DNA of 64,000 nucleotides from the NCBI GenBank assembly GCA_943787405.1, contig CALSMH010000003.1, forward strand, positions 186,001 to 250,000, in the 5' to 3' direction. A program made the position numbers and the translations under genes. This document shows, piece by piece, positions 1 through 9,641 of this stretch. The notes beneath the pieces were generated by a model. The model was not told where the DNA came from, ran no database searches, and saw only the letters and a program-made list of their open reading frames with translations. Within the stretch, counting starts at the first letter, position 1, and each line of letters opens with the position of its first letter. This DNA comes from an uncultured Nitrosomonadaceae bacterium (GTDB lineage: Bacteria > Pseudomonadota > Gammaproteobacteria > Burkholderiales > Nitrosomonadaceae).

Positions 1-219
1 AACTGGAATCCGAAAAGAATTCATAAAAAGAGAATCATCCAGTTTCCTGACAGATAAAAAGTAAAAAATAATAAATAACAATTACTTAAGGCGCTCATGT
101 TCGATGATAGCATTTAAGAGAATTAGGAATAATTTAATAAAATGATATAGAAACGAATGAGTAGACTAATGGCCTTTTCTGAATGGTAAAATAAGCTATA
201 GGATCAACAGGGAGAAGAT

Positions 220-1380
220 GTGTCTTTTTTGCCATTTTATATACCGCAGCGTAAAAAACTGAAAATTGTAATTATTGGAGGTGGTTATGCTGGTATCGCA
301 GCCCTGACTTCTTTTGTACGTTATATGCCAGATGCGAATATAACAATCGTTGATCCCAGGTCACACCATATCAAAATTACACACCTTCATGAGTCATTTA
401 GATATCCGTTACAAGACTTTATGGTTCCATTCTCCTCCCTAGAAGAACGTTTCGGTTGTCGCCACATCTGTGGTGAATTACAAGCAACAGAAGACAATAT
501 TTTGCAATGGAGAGATGATAAATTTATAACTATTCATAAAGAAAAAATAGAATTTGATTACATTTTAATAGCATCAGGAGCAGCTTTTGGTCGAAATTCT
601 CAGGAAAATAATGTCTACGATATAAGTACTTTTCTGACTATATCTGGATCTGAGCTATTAAATCGTAGTCTAGAAACAATTGACCAAGAGAAACCATACA
701 TTTCAGTAGTAGGTGGAGGTGCAACAGGTATTCAATTCCTCTTTGAAATTGCTCATTTCATCAAGCGAAAAAAAATGGAATTAGGTCTTAGGCTAATACA
801 CAGCAATGATCGAGTTCTTCAACAGTTCCCTGAAGGCTTCTCTGAATATACTGAAGCCAGAATGTCCGAGCTTGGTGTCGATTTTCAGCAGAATACATAT
901 TATCAAAAACAAACTGAAAACAGCATATTCCTAAAATCAAAAGAGACAAAAGAAGAGTTTGAACTTCCTTCCAGAATGACATTACTCTTCCTAGGTAATA
1001 ACCCAGGAAAAAGGCTATTCGCAAATACTTTTGGTCAAGTTATAATAGATAGCCAACCAATAAGAAATATTTTTTTAGCAGGAGACTGCTCTAATTATGA
1101 TTCATGTGGTTCGAATACCATGTCAGCCCAGTCTTCAGTTCGTAAAGGTAGGCTTGCCGCATGTAATATTTTACGGGATTCAAGTATACTGAAGATATTT
1201 GAACCTTATCTTCACCAGGATCTTGGCTACGTTATTAGCCTTGGGCCAAAAGATGCAGTAGGATGGCTAGCAGTAGAAAATAATGTGGTAGGTGGTACCC
1301 CTGCGCTGCTCCTAAAAGAGCTAGTAGAATCTCAGTATGATCTACTACTAGCAAAAGGAATAGACACCTATTTGATGTAA
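220..1380 (+). CDS. NDH-2-like FAD/NAD(P)-dependent oxidoreductase
   Basis: A 386-residue protein of the pyridine nucleotide-disulfide oxidoreductase fold. It has an N-terminal FAD-binding Rossmann motif (GGGYAG, residues 20-25), a second dinucleotide motif (VVGGGATG, about 163-170) and the C-terminal FAD motif AGDC (287-290). The tail (GWLAVENNVVGG onward) resembles type II NADH:quinone oxidoreductases and sulfide:quinone oxidoreductase relatives. No CxxC redox-disulfide is evident, so an NDH-2-type electron-transfer role is more likely than a thioredoxin-reductase role; the electron acceptor cannot be told. The start is GTG, preceded by GGAG at 211-214. An ATG overlapping it by one base is out of frame. 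It heads a co-directional group with an SRPBCC protein and a LOV protein. Family certain, function inferred. Confidence 0.85.
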   Translation: MSFLPFYIPQRKKLKIVIIGGGYAGIAALTSFVRYMPDANITIVDPRSHHIKITHLHESFRYPLQDFMVPFSSLEERFGCRHICGELQATEDNILQWRDDKFITIHKEKIEFDYILIASGAAFGRNSQENNVYDISTFLTISGSELLNRSLETIDQEKPYISVVGGGATGIQFLFEIAHFIKRKKMELGLRLIHSNDRVLQQFPEGFSEYTEARMSELGVDFQQNTYYQKQTENSIFLKSKETKEEFELPSRMTLLFLGNNPGKRLFANTFGQVIIDSQPIRNIFLAGDCSNYDSCGSNTMSAQSSVRKGRLAACNILRDSSILKIFEPYLHQDLGYVISLGPKDAVGWLAVENNVVGGTPALLLKELVESQYDLLLAKGIDTYLM

Positions 1381-1407
1381 TCACTTGTATTTGAATGGAG
1401 GTTTTTT

Positions 1408-1887
1408 ATGTTTGGCTTAAATAAAGATACGCCCGTAGTGGGTAAAGCTGACATTAAGGTCGAGTCCCCCTGCAAAGAAGTATTTAGTTTTGTTGGCGCT
1501 AACTTTATAAAAAATTATCCAAAATGGTCACCAGAAGTGGTTGAGCTAGAGTCACTAACCGATGGAGTTGTCAAGGTCGGAACTATGTGTCGCCAAGTTC
1601 GTATTGACCAGGGAAGGAGATCTGAATCAACTTTTAAAGTTACAATCTTTCAACCCGGCAAACGTATTTGCTTTGAAGGAGTCTCAAATCCTTACCGGTG
1701 TGATTATGTCCTTGAAAAAGGCACGGGGGCTTCTGCAAGTCAAATTCATTTTACTTTTGAATTACTTAGCCTTGAACTATTCATGAGACCATTTGAAAAA
1801 CTTATTCGATTGGCAGTTCAAGACGGTACAGAAAAAACTGTAAGGAACATCAAGAAATTGGTTGAATCTAAAGACAATAAGATTTAG
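1408..1887 (+). CDS. SRPBCC (START/polyketide-cyclase-like) family protein
   Basis: A 159-residue protein with the pattern of the SRPBCC ligand-binding fold: an N-terminal strand (ADIKVESPCKEVFSFV), a WSPEV segment after the first helices, and a long C-terminal helix (residues about 130-155). Such proteins bind hydrophobic ligands or act as cyclases, aromatase-like enzymes or stress proteins; the ligand cannot be inferred here. There is no signal peptide, so it is probably cytoplasmic. It starts with ATG after a GGAGG ribosome site, 27 bases downstream of the oxidoreductase gene, and is followed 69 bases later by the LOV gene. All three are probably co-transcribed. Confidence 0.75.
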   Translation: MFGLNKDTPVVGKADIKVESPCKEVFSFVGANFIKNYPKWSPEVVELESLTDGVVKVGTMCRQVRIDQGRRSESTFKVTIFQPGKRICFEGVSNPYRCDYVLEKGTGASASQIHFTFELLSLELFMRPFEKLIRLAVQDGTEKTVRNIKKLVESKDNKI

Positions 1888-1956
1888 GCTTAACAACTAC
1901 AGCTGATAATTTGTATAGTTCTACAGATATGATTCACAATAACTTTGGAGAGAGAA

Positions 1957-2409
1957 ATGAATTTTACAGATGAAAAAGATCCCGGATTAATTCCTCAAAT
2001 TTTATCTAAGATTCTAGATTCAAGTGTGAATGGAATAACGTTAGCTGACCCTGATATGGAGGATATGCCACTCGTATATGTTAACAAGGCCTTCGAGAAA
2101 ATGACTGGGTATACGATGGAAGAAGTAGTAGGGAAAAATTGCCGTTTCATGCAAGGCGAGGATCGGGAACACGCTTTAAAAGAGCGGCATATGATGCAAA
2201 AAGCATTCCAGAATAAGGAGTCACTCACTATTACCTTTAAAAATTTCCGAAAAAATGGAGAAGAATTTTACAATCATCTAGAAATGTCGCCACTATTTGA
2301 TTCTAAAGGAAATTTATTGTACTACTTAGGTGTCCAGCTTGATGTTACTCAAGAAATTAATCATAAAGAAGAAATTAAGAGGCTGAACGAACTACTTAAA
2401 TCAAAATAA
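1957..2409 (+). CDS. Short LOV-domain blue-light photoreceptor
   Basis: A 150-residue, nearly single-domain PAS/LOV protein. It carries the photoactive signature GKNCRFMQ (residues 59-66), whose Cys62 would form the flavin-C4a adduct. It also has the flavin-contacting Asn in FYNHL (Asn106) and the Gln in GVQLDVT (Gln127). After the core there is only a short charged helix (about 132-150). With no kinase, GGDEF or HTH output domain it matches the short-LOV class, which signals by dimer rearrangement or through a partner. The ATG at 1957 with GGAGAGAG just upstream is preferred over the in-frame TTG at 1945. It is the last gene of the forward group and converges on haoB, ending 37 bases from the haoB stop. 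Light sensing is inferred from conserved residues; its target is unknown. Confidence 0.88.
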   Translation: MNFTDEKDPGLIPQILSKILDSSVNGITLADPDMEDMPLVYVNKAFEKMTGYTMEEVVGKNCRFMQGEDREHALKERHMMQKAFQNKESLTITFKNFRKNGEEFYNHLEMSPLFDSKGNLLYYLGVQLDVTQEINHKEEIKRLNELLKSK

Positions 2410-2411
2410 GA

Positions 2412-2450
2412 ATAGCCCGTTGCTAAAAAAATCAACCAGCGCGGGGCTAT
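2412..2450. terminator. Candidate bidirectional terminator between LOV gene and haoB
   Basis: ATAGCCC (2412-2418) can pair with GGGCTAT (2444-2450), and inside it GTTG (2419-2422) pairs with CAAC (2433-2436). The structure overlaps the haoB stop codon and sits where two convergent transcripts end. No long T-run follows on either side, so rho-independent termination is only plausible. Confidence 0.35.
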
Positions 2451-3469
2451 GTAGTGGGGATTTTATATACCCAATATCCACCATGCTGATAAATCAGCTG
2501 TATCGTTGTTAACTCCAACGGTCTAGTCTCTGTAAAAGGCAACATCTGTGCAAGCAAGGTATCTTGGCCAGTACTTAAAAAATAACCACGTACTGCACGA
2601 TCAGAGAGTGATTGTAACGTATAAGTCTTATAGTTATTTTCTACCGTAAATCTCTTCACAGTATTAACCAGCCCATGCATGTTTGCACTATTCATTGGGA
2701 AATCTTTATAAGCTAGATCAAGTGATTTCGGACGCATCAGCCCCAGTTTGTAGAGATCTGAAACATGCAGCACTACATAAGCTTCTCTCGATCCAGCAAG
2801 TTCACGTAATATTCCAGCACCCTTCTCTACATCTGCTACCAATGCATCAGCAAAACGCTGCAGCTTTCGGCGCTCTTCGGCTGGAGCCGGAGCACCCCAG
2901 AATTCTTCCTCATAATTTCTAATAGCATCACTGCGCTCACGCCAGTGTGAAGGAATAATTACCGGCTCACCATGATGAGATGGAAACAACGTATCTCTTC
3001 CAGTAAGCAATCCTATTTGACGCGAGATATCCCACCAGGAAAGTATGACAGCATCTTTCGGCGCATATTTCTTAATCGCTTTTGCCAACGTGACTAATTC
3101 AGATGATTTGCTATCTACAGAAGTAAGTAACTCACTGGTAAGGCTTTCCCAATCGAGCAATATAGGTGGTTTCTCACCATTTTTTACAAGATGTGCTATA
3201 GCAACTGGTTTTTTTACATTCTCTACATATACTTCATACTTACTTACGGCAAGATCCGGCCAAGACTCTAGTCCAAGTTTATTGAATTTATCGACCCCGC
3301 CCTCTTCTACCAATTTATAGTTATAAGGTGCAGGCCCAGGAGTCAGTGACACATAAGCAAGCCAGCCTAATAAAAGAAAACCTCCCGTTACCAGGAGAGT
3401 ACCTAGTAACGGGAGGAATTTAGATCTTGGTTGCACCGGCTCGGCGCTCCGAGATGAAGTAGCGATCAA
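2447..3469 (-). CDS. haoB: HaoB, hydroxylamine-oxidation cluster membrane protein
   Basis: A 340-residue protein with one N-terminal membrane segment (about residues 18-42) after a short basic leader, then a soluble domain without CxxCH motifs. Its start overlaps the end of haoA by four bases (ATGA type), the fixed position of haoB (orf2) in nitrifier hao clusters. HaoB is conserved in ammonia oxidisers, but its biochemical role is not established. In described betaproteobacterial ammonia oxidisers the cytochrome genes cycA (c554) and cycB/cycX (cM552) usually follow; here the next gene is the convergent LOV protein. Identity rests on position, length and topology. Confidence 0.88.
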   Translation of the reverse strand: MIATSSRSAEPVQPRSKFLPLLGTLLVTGGFLLLGWLAYVSLTPGPAPYNYKLVEEGGVDKFNKLGLESWPDLAVSKYEVYVENVKKPVAIAHLVKNGEKPPILLDWESLTSELLTSVDSKSSELVTLAKAIKKYAPKDAVILSWWDISRQIGLLTGRDTLFPSHHGEPVIIPSHWRERSDAIRNYEEEFWGAPAPAEERRKLQRFADALVADVEKGAGILRELAGSREAYVVLHVSDLYKLGLMRPKSLDLAYKDFPMNSANMHGLVNTVKRFTVENNYKTYTLQSLSDRAVRGYFLSTGQDTLLAQMLPFTETRPLELTTIQLIYQHGGYWVYKIPTT

Positions 3470-5178
3470 CTTGCTCTTTTTTCGCGTCTACGCCAGCCAG
3501 CCAGTGCAATAGTACCAGCTAACAACATACCGCCGCCCAATCCACCTAACGAGATCTTTTCTTCTGTAGTTTCACCGTTAAATAAACTGAATTTTTTCTT
3601 TTCAAGTTTAGCTATTCTCCTTTCTAACTCCATTTCATGCCGTAATTTGGAGTTCTCATCCATAATTTCAACATAAGCTCGGTTCAATGGTCCCCAACCA
3701 TCCGTGTAAGTCCATCCACCCGGATTTACGTGAGCCAACCCTACATGACCCTTTGGTAAATCATTTTCACCCATTTCTAGAACTTTAAGTTCAAGAGATG
3801 ACGGGTTATTGTTCTTAGACCAATACAACTGGAAGAACTGAGAATATCCTGCCTTCATCGGTGGAGGTGGGTTTGGACGGTTAGTTTTCTGTCCAGTTAG
3901 CAATTTATCGTCATAAAGTTTCTTAACGATCGCGTTTACTTCCTGATATTTTGCAAGTAAATGAAGCGTACCTTTATCCATGAATTCTAGATAAGATCTA
4001 GCAAAACGCTCACTATGACAATTGGTACAGGTCGTTACCCATGAATCTTTACGACCCTCAGCCCAATCGCTAGTAATATTTGATGCAATGCCAGGAACTA
4101 CTGGATAGTTAGCCCAGCGTATCTTTTGTGTTACGTTATGAGAGTATTTACCATCATATTCAAAATGACATCCTGCACAGGTAGGGGCAGTCTGACCACC
4201 TTTACTATATGCATCTTTAAGCTGTACGTCCCAATTCCATTCATCACCCATCATCGCAACTATCTTTCCATGTTTAGACATGGAATATTGTTCCCAGTTA
4301 TTGTGATCTACGCCACTATGACAGGTAGCACAAGCTTCAGGCTTACGAGACTCAGCTGCCGAGAACTCATGTCGAGTATGGCAATGGTCACAAGTGTTTT
4401 GGTTGACATGGCACATGGTACAACCTTCAGCAATTTCACGCTGTGGCATCCCAGCATAAACTGATACCTCAACATTTGCCTTGTAATCTAGCGCATGTGA
4501 AGGACGCCCATCAGGCCATCCAATTCCTTCTGGCCAGATAAGAGTGTCTCGTTCAGATTCGCGTTCGGCAAACTCCCGTAGATGGCAGGTACCACATACT
4601 TCAGCAGTAGGCATCCGCATATCGGCTTTATGGTCTGCTTTTTTTGTAGTATTGATATCAACGTGACAATCGATACAACCAACTTCTTTCAGTTTTTCTG
4701 TTTCACCAAGCTTGCCCATTGAACGGAGATTATTCTCTATTTCTTCAAGTTTTGCTTTCTTGTAGAACCTAGGGTCTTCAGGCTTAAGTTTACGAATTTT
4801 ACTTAGATTAGCATGGGTGCTCTTCTTCCAAGCAGCAACCCAGACAGGTGATTCATCGGTATGGCATTCAACGCAATCCGCACGTCCTGCAATCTCATCT
4901 GGTGATGCAGGAGCTTTGTAGAAAGTTTTAGGATCAAAGTACATGCTCATTGGGATCGGTTCCCAGTACTGAGCATGAGATCCCTTGCCAGCACCTTGTG
5001 CCGGATCATTGTAGCGCTTTGTCACTGCCTCATGTAATTCTTTTGGCGTGGCTGTTTTCTCAATACCCAGCGCCTTATAAAGCTGACTTGGAACACTTGG
5101 AAAAGTTGCGTGTGCCATAGCTGTAAATACTACACCGCAAATAAACAAAATCATGCTTGACCAAAGCTTTGCAACCAT
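3466..5178 (-). CDS. haoA: Hydroxylamine oxidoreductase, octaheme
   Basis: Periplasmic trimeric enzyme oxidising the hydroxylamine made by ammonia monooxygenase, the electron-yielding step of nitrification. The 570-residue precursor has a 24-residue signal peptide (cleavage after AHA). Eight CxxCH motifs start at residues 102, 168, 195, 253, 263, 283, 334 and 384. The fourth (CTMCH, 253-257) is at the P460 heme position. Tyr491, in [11 protein letters not shown], matches the tyrosine that cross-links P460 in Nitrosomonas europaea (Tyr467 of the mature protein), which indicates an oxidative rather than reductive enzyme. The C-terminus has a Gly-rich hydrophobic segment (about 544-562) followed by arginines, a possible anchor or sorting tail. 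AGGAG lies about eight bases before ATG. The gene overlaps haoB by four bases. A sigma70-like promoter lies about 110-140 bases upstream. Confidence 0.98.
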   Translation of the reverse strand: MVAKLWSSMILFICGVVFTAMAHATFPSVPSQLYKALGIEKTATPKELHEAVTKRYNDPAQGAGKGSHAQYWEPIPMSMYFDPKTFYKAPASPDEIAGRADCVECHTDESPVWVAAWKKSTHANLSKIRKLKPEDPRFYKKAKLEEIENNLRSMGKLGETEKLKEVGCIDCHVDINTTKKADHKADMRMPTAEVCGTCHLREFAERESERDTLIWPEGIGWPDGRPSHALDYKANVEVSVYAGMPQREIAEGCTMCHVNQNTCDHCHTRHEFSAAESRKPEACATCHSGVDHNNWEQYSMSKHGKIVAMMGDEWNWDVQLKDAYSKGGQTAPTCAGCHFEYDGKYSHNVTQKIRWANYPVVPGIASNITSDWAEGRKDSWVTTCTNCHSERFARSYLEFMDKGTLHLLAKYQEVNAIVKKLYDDKLLTGQKTNRPNPPPPMKAGYSQFFQLYWSKNNNPSSLELKVLEMGENDLPKGHVGLAHVNPGGWTYTDGWGPLNRAYVEIMDENSKLRHEMELERRIAKLEKKKFSLFNGETTEEKISLGGLGGGMLLAGTIALAGWRRREKRAS

Positions 5179-5292
5179 TTTATATCTCCTAATGTTCCAA
5201 TGTTTCGTAGTTTGTTGGTTTTATTGTTTTTTTTAATTTATGGCTAATAAGCTCTCTAAATCACGCTCTATTAGCTGCTTTAATAGCCCCGT

Positions 5293-5321
5293 AGACTAAC
5301 TCGGCAAACACCACCTGTCAA
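5293..5321 (-). promoter_or_regulatory. Candidate sigma70 promoter of haoAB
   Basis: On the minus strand a consensus -35 box TTGACA (5316-5321) is followed after 17 bases by TAGTCT (5293-5298), a weak -10. It would give a leader of roughly 100 bases before haoA. The perfect -35 and 17-base spacing support it; the poor -10 lowers confidence. Confidence 0.5.
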
Positions 5322-5389
5322 GAAAATTGCAGCTCAAATTAACCCTATTATTAGAAATAATTTCATTAAACCTCAATGAGAATTATTCA

Positions 5390-6097
5390 TCATAAACTAG
5401 TTACTGTAGAAACCCATCTGAGGTATACATTCTTGGCGATTTCATTTAAAGCCGCTACCCGATTAGTAAGGTTCGTTTGCGCCTCTACAAATGATTGTAC
5501 GGCTGGGCCTGAGCTATTCTCTATTTCCTCAACACCAGCTTCGTACCAAGTACTTACCATTTTTTCAGTAACTTCTAGGTGGCACTGCATACCTAGATGT
5601 ACACCTATTGAGAAAGCCTGATTTTCACAGTATTTACTTGAAAGTAGTCGAGTGGCTCCATCAGGTAAAGTGAAATTCTCCCCATGCCAATGAAAGGATT
5701 CGAACCTATATAAATTATCAAACCACTTCTTAGCAATTGTATTATCTGCTACAGCTACCTTCCCCCACCCTATTTCTTTGATAGGTCCCCTACTTACTTC
5801 CCCTCCCAAAGCTTTTGACAATAATTGCCCACCTAGGCAGTGACCTAGTACTGGGATATTCTCCCTAATAGCCTGTCTTATTAGTACTAGTGCTCCAGTA
5901 ATAGAGGGCAGATCATCATTTACACTCATCGCTCCTCCCATAAAAACCAGTCCACTATACTTCTCAGGACCGCTAGGAAAATTTGCACCATCATCTATCT
6001 TAAAGAGTTTCCAAGGGATGGAATGAGCATCAAGGAATGATCCTAAGTATCCTGGACCTTCAATCTTATATAAACGAAAAATTGCAACCGGCTTCAT
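5390..6097 (-). CDS. Class I glutamine amidotransferase-like protein
   Basis: A 235-residue stand-alone class I GATase domain (GMP synthase amidotransferase-like). The nucleophile elbow is GHCLGGQ (Cys near residue 101) and the catalytic His lies in the QCHLEVT segment with its Glu two residues later, so the triad is intact. An FMGGAMSVND oxyanion-side loop is also present. Stand-alone members hydrolyse glutamine or gamma-glutamyl compounds, and some remove gamma-glutamyl groups from amines; the substrate cannot be assigned. It lies upstream of haoA in the same direction, with about 210 bases between them and the hao promoter in the gap, so it is probably a separate unit. Confidence 0.85.
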   Translation of the reverse strand: MKPVAIFRLYKIEGPGYLGSFLDAHSIPWKLFKIDDGANFPSGPEKYSGLVFMGGAMSVNDDLPSITGALVLIRQAIRENIPVLGHCLGGQLLSKALGGEVSRGPIKEIGWGKVAVADNTIAKKWFDNLYRFESFHWHGENFTLPDGATRLLSSKYCENQAFSIGVHLGMQCHLEVTEKMVSTWYEAGVEEIENSSGPAVQSFVEAQTNLTNRVAALNEIAKNVYLRWVSTVTSL

Positions 6098-6270
6098 AAA
6101 GTAGGTTATTGCAAAATAATTTTAATTACGAATTGAACAAACATTAGTTACAAATATTTACCATTCACTTAATTATAAGTCATTAAATTCTGTTCATAGG
6201 ACAAGAAATACTTGCACTCACAGGATCAAATACCTACCAAACACTTTATAAAGCATAATGAATCACCCAA

Positions 6271-6306
6271 AATATAAAAAGCCGAGTTATCTCGGCTTTT
6301 TATATT
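6271..6306 (-). terminator. Rho-independent terminator after rplQ
   Basis: A perfect 16-base-pair inverted repeat (6271-6286 with 6291-6306, loop TTAT) has a GC-rich core GCCGAG/CTCGGC and flanking A and T runs. It lies 22 bases past the rplQ stop and closes the long minus-strand ribosomal cluster. The symmetric A/T runs mean it could also terminate plus-strand transcripts. Confidence 0.9.
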
Positions 6307-6328
6307 TATTATCAAACAATCTACAATC

Positions 6329-6730
6329 TCATCTTGAATCTTCTTTTTCTGTTGCGGTCTCAACTATTGGATCGGGACGATCTACTAGTTCAACCAATGC
6401 CATCGGAGCTTTATCACCTTCTCGGAAACCAAATTTAAGAATACGTAGATAACCACCATTACGTGCTTGATAACGAGGACCAAGTTCACTAAATAGTTTT
6501 CCAACTATATCTCTGTCACGAAGACGATTAAATGCTAACCGGCGATTAGCAAGAGACGGTTTTTTACCAAGTGTAATCATTGGCTCCACTACACGACGCA
6601 ACTCTTTAGCCTTAGGCAAGGTAGTTTTAATAACTTCATGACGTAACAATGAATTAGACATATTACGAAACATTGCCAACCGATGGCTGCTGCTACGATT
6701 TAATTTTCTTAACCCACTATGATGCCTCAT
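6329..6730 (-). CDS. rplQ: 50S ribosomal protein L17
   Basis: Large-subunit protein near the exit tunnel, 133 residues. The family N-terminus [17 protein letters not shown] and the [11 protein letters not shown] motif are clear. I chose the ATG at 6730 over an in-frame GTG six bases upstream because it gives the family start and has AAGG seven bases before it. It overlaps the end of rpoA by 14 bases, so the two are translationally coupled. Last gene of the alpha operon, followed by a strong terminator. Confidence 0.97.
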   Translation of the reverse strand: MRHHSGLRKLNRSSSHRLAMFRNMSNSLLRHEVIKTTLPKAKELRRVVEPMITLGKKPSLANRRLAFNRLRDRDIVGKLFSELGPRYQARNGGYLRILKFGFREGDKAPMALVELVDRPDPIVETATEKEDSR

Positions 6731-7718
6731 GTTCACCTTCCTTTACGCTCTCAGCATTTGCTGGTGGCCAGTTTTCTAATTCCATTCCAAGTAAAAGTCC
6801 GCGTGAGACAAGAACCTCCTTAATTTCATTAAGTGATTTTCTTCCCAAGTTTGGAGTCTTCAAAAGCTCATTTTCGGTACGTTGAATTAAATCGCCTATA
6901 TAATATATGTTCTCAGCTTTAAGACAATTTGCAGAGCGTACTGTAAGCTCAAGATCATCTACTGGGCGAAGTAGCCTAGGATCAATCTGTGGTGCTTCTG
7001 GTTGCTCTACAGGTAGTGGCGTTCCCTTAAGATCGGCGAATACTGATAGTTGTTCTACAAGCACCCGCGCAGCATACCGAATTGCTTCTTCAGGATCAAC
7101 AACACCATTTGTTTCTATATCCATAACTAATTTATCCAGGTCAGTACGCTGCTCTACACGCGCACTTTCAACTAAATAGCTTACACGACGAACTGGACTA
7201 AAGGATGCGTCTAAAAATATACCACCCACTGTACTACTTGTACTATCAGCTTCTCGAGCTGTTCCTGGAACATAACCGCGCCCCATCTCTATTTTAATTT
7301 GCATATCTACTTTTCCACCAGCAGTAAGATGTGCAATAACATGCTCTGGATTTATAATTTCCACATCGTGACCAGCCTCAATGTCACCAGCGGTAGCTAC
7401 ACCTTCGCCATCTTTTTTAAGAGTGAGAACAGCCTCGGTAGCATTATGTAGCTTAAGAACGATACCCTTAAGATTAAGTAAAATATCAACCACATCCTCC
7501 TCTACACCATCAAGAGCAGAGTATTCATGTACTACACCCCCAATTTGGACCTCAGTTGGCGCAAATCCGGGCATTGAAGATAGCAAAACACGTCGTATTG
7601 CATTCCCCAGAGTGTGCCCATAACCACGCTCAAAAGGCTCCATAGTTACTTTCGCATGTAACGGAGAAATATTTTCAACATTAATTATTCTTGGTGTGAG
7701 AAAAGTATCACTTGGCAT
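6717..7718 (-). CDS. rpoA: RNA polymerase alpha subunit
   Basis: A 333-residue alpha subunit that nucleates RNA polymerase assembly. The N-terminal assembly domain shows [20 protein letters not shown] (about residues 27-46). The C-terminal domain (about 245-320) has the helix-hairpin-helix region [15 protein letters not shown] that contacts UP elements and activators. Full length, and in the conserved order rpsD-rpoA-rplQ. Confidence 0.99.
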   Translation of the reverse strand: MPSDTFLTPRIINVENISPLHAKVTMEPFERGYGHTLGNAIRRVLLSSMPGFAPTEVQIGGVVHEYSALDGVEEDVVDILLNLKGIVLKLHNATEAVLTLKKDGEGVATAGDIEAGHDVEIINPEHVIAHLTAGGKVDMQIKIEMGRGYVPGTAREADSTSSTVGGIFLDASFSPVRRVSYLVESARVEQRTDLDKLVMDIETNGVVDPEEAIRYAARVLVEQLSVFADLKGTPLPVEQPEAPQIDPRLLRPVDDLELTVRSANCLKAENIYYIGDLIQRTENELLKTPNLGRKSLNEIKEVLVSRGLLLGMELENWPPANAESVKEGEHEAS

Positions 7719-7755
7719 AGCCTATCCTTTTGCTGGAAGCTTTCTGATTAATTGG

Positions 7756-8382
7756 TTACTTAGAATATAATTCAACAACAAGCGATTCTTCAATAGTAGC
7801 AGGCAATTCAGAACGCTCTGGCTGAGCCTTAAAAGTTCCTTTCATTGCCTTAACATCTACTTCCATCCACACTGGAAAAGTACGCCTCTCAGCAGCTTCC
7901 AATGCATTTTTAATACGCAGTTGGTCTTTAGCTTTTGAAGTTACTTCTACCAAATCACCAGGATTAACCTGATAGGAAGGTATATTGACACGAGAACCAT
8001 TCACAAGTATTCCATTATGGCGAACGATTTGCCGTGCCTCATTTCGTGAGGCACCAAAACCCATACGGTAAGAAACAGTATCAAGACGACTCTCTAACCG
8101 CTTGAGGAGGTTTTCCCCTGTAATACCGCGTTGCTTATCTGCCAATTTGTAATTAATACGAAACTGACCTTCAAGTATTCCATAAATACGACGAATTTTT
8201 TGTTTTGCCCTTAATTGAACTCCATAGTCAGACAGTCGTGTTTTCTTCTGTCCATGTTGTCCAGGCGGGTAGTTTCTGCGCTCTATTGCGCATTTGTCTG
8301 TAAAACATTTCTCGCCCTTCAGGAATAGTTTTTCACCTTCACGACGACATTGACGACATTTAGGATCAAGATTTCTAGCCAT
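7756..8382 (-). CDS. rpsD: 30S ribosomal protein S4
   Basis: Primary 16S rRNA-binding assembly protein, 208 residues, the usual length. It contains the N-terminal cysteine cluster ([18 protein letters not shown], about residues 9-26) seen in zinc-type S4 proteins, and the S4 RNA-binding domain (about 98-160, with [12 protein letters not shown]). Fifteen bases separate it from rpsK. In other bacteria S4 represses the alpha operon; no pseudoknot target was traced here. Confidence 0.98.
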   Translation of the reverse strand: MARNLDPKCRQCRREGEKLFLKGEKCFTDKCAIERRNYPPGQHGQKKTRLSDYGVQLRAKQKIRRIYGILEGQFRINYKLADKQRGITGENLLKRLESRLDTVSYRMGFGASRNEARQIVRHNGILVNGSRVNIPSYQVNPGDLVEVTSKAKDQLRIKNALEAAERRTFPVWMEVDVKAMKGTFKAQPERSELPATIEESLVVELYSK

Positions 8383-8397
8383 AATACTCTGAACTCC

Positions 8398-8787
8398 TTA
8401 GATTCGACGCTTTTTAGGGGCGCGGCAACCATTATGTGGAAATGGTGTCACATCAGCAATGCTGGTAATTTTAAATCCAGCTGCGTTTAGAGCACGTACA
8501 GCAGATTCCCTGCCAGGCCCAGGACCCTTGATACGTACTTCAATATTTTTGACTCCACACTCTTGTGCATATTTACTAGCTTTCTCAGCTGCAACTTGAG
8601 CTGCAAAAGGAGTACTCTTACGTGAACCCTTAAAACCAGCTCCACCAGATGTAGCCCAAGACAAGGCATTGCCCTGACGATCAGTAATAGTAACAATAGT
8701 ATTGTTAAAAGACGCGTGAATATGCGCAATCCCCTCAGCTACGTTTTTCTTAGCTTTTTTACGTGCCCGTGTAGCTGTCTTTACCAT
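8398..8787 (-). CDS. rpsK: 30S ribosomal protein S11
   Basis: Small-subunit platform protein, 129 residues. Family motifs [31 protein letters not shown] and the C-terminal [13 protein letters not shown] are intact. Lies between rpsM and rpsD in the alpha operon. Confidence 0.98.
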   Translation of the reverse strand: MVKTATRARKKAKKNVAEGIAHIHASFNNTIVTITDRQGNALSWATSGGAGFKGSRKSTPFAAQVAAEKASKYAQECGVKNIEVRIKGPGPGRESAVRALNAAGFKITSIADVTPFPHNGCRAPKKRRI

Positions 8788-8834
8788 ATCTTATTTTTTC
8801 CCTTATTCTGCAATTTATTATTAACCAATATTAG

Positions 8835-9212
8835 TTATCTTGCTGGCCTACCACTAGCTTGACGAATTGCTTTACGTGGACCTTTCCGAGTTCTTGCATT
8901 ATTTTTTGTATTCTGACCTCGAACTGGCAATCCTCTGCGATGTCGTAGCCCTCTATAGCAGCCAAGATCCGTTAGACGCTTAATATTCATTGACACTTCA
9001 CGACGCAAATCACCTTCAACCCTGAATTTTGCCACATGCTCACGCAATTCTTCCATTTGCGTATCAGTAATATCTTTAATTTTTATTGATGCATCAACGC
9101 CTACAGAAGCACAAATTTGTCGTGCCCCAGTACGTCCTATACCATAAATCGCAGTCAAAGCAATTACTGTATGCTGATGATTCGGTATGTTTACTCCGGC
9201 AATTCGTGCCAT
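8835..9212 (-). CDS. rpsM: 30S ribosomal protein S13
   Basis: Head protein contacting the P-site tRNA and L5, 125 residues. The family start [10 protein letters not shown], the helix-two-turn-helix [12 protein letters not shown] and the basic tail [11 protein letters not shown] are visible. Located directly after rpmJ in the usual order. Confidence 0.98.
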   Translation of the reverse strand: MARIAGVNIPNHQHTVIALTAIYGIGRTGARQICASVGVDASIKIKDITDTQMEELREHVAKFRVEGDLRREVSMNIKRLTDLGCYRGLRHRRGLPVRGQNTKNNARTRKGPRKAIRQASGRPAR

Positions 9213-9272
9213 ACTAACTTCCTACAAATAATAAAACGATCAATTATAACAGCCAAAGTTATATCTTCTAAA

Positions 9273-9389
9273 TCAACCTTGGCGCTGCTTATGCCTTGGA
9301 TCCTTACTACAAATCACTCTCACAACACGATTACGTCTAACAACCTTGCAGTTTCTGCACAATTTTTTAACTGAAGCTTTTACTTTCAT
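9273..9389 (-). CDS. rpmJ: 50S ribosomal protein L36
   Basis: A 38-residue protein read directly from the minus strand: it begins [15 protein letters not shown] and ends DPRHKQRQG. The zinc-ribbon ligands Cys11, Cys14, Cys27 and His33 are all present, so this is the zinc-binding (C+) form. It sits between infA and rpsM, exactly where expected, 15 bases after infA. Confidence 0.96.
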   Translation of the reverse strand: MKVKASVKKLCRNCKVVRRNRVVRVICSKDPRHKQRQG

Positions 9390-9404
9390 ATTCCTATTCC
9401 TTTT

Positions 9405-9623
9405 CTATTTAGCGCGAAAAGTAATTCGACATCTACTTAAATCATATGGCGTAAGATCTACTGTCACCTTGTCTCCCGGTAGAATCCGAATATAATGCAT
9501 CCGCATTTTACCGGAAATATGGCCAAGTACAACATGGTCATTTTCGAGCTTGACACGAAATGTTGCATTCGGCAACGTTTCAAGTATCTCGCCTTGCATC
9601 TGTATTGTTTCTTCTTTAGCCAT
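9405..9623 (-). CDS. infA: Translation initiation factor IF-1
   Basis: A 72-residue OB-fold factor that blocks the A site during initiation. Typical elements are [37 protein letters not shown] and the ending [12 protein letters not shown]. Its location between secY and rpmJ is characteristic of betaproteobacteria, whereas in enterobacteria infA lies elsewhere. This is one of the main taxonomic clues in the window. Confidence 0.98.
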   Translation of the reverse strand: MAKEETIQMQGEILETLPNATFRVKLENDHVVLGHISGKMRMHYIRILPGDKVTVDLTPYDLSRCRITFRAK

Positions 9624-9641
9624 CTATACTGGAAGCTCTAA

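Noticed and set aside
1-219. A gene end or promoter at the left edge
   Set aside because: No open frame with homology and no convincing -35/-10 pair; only AT-rich DNA before the first gene.
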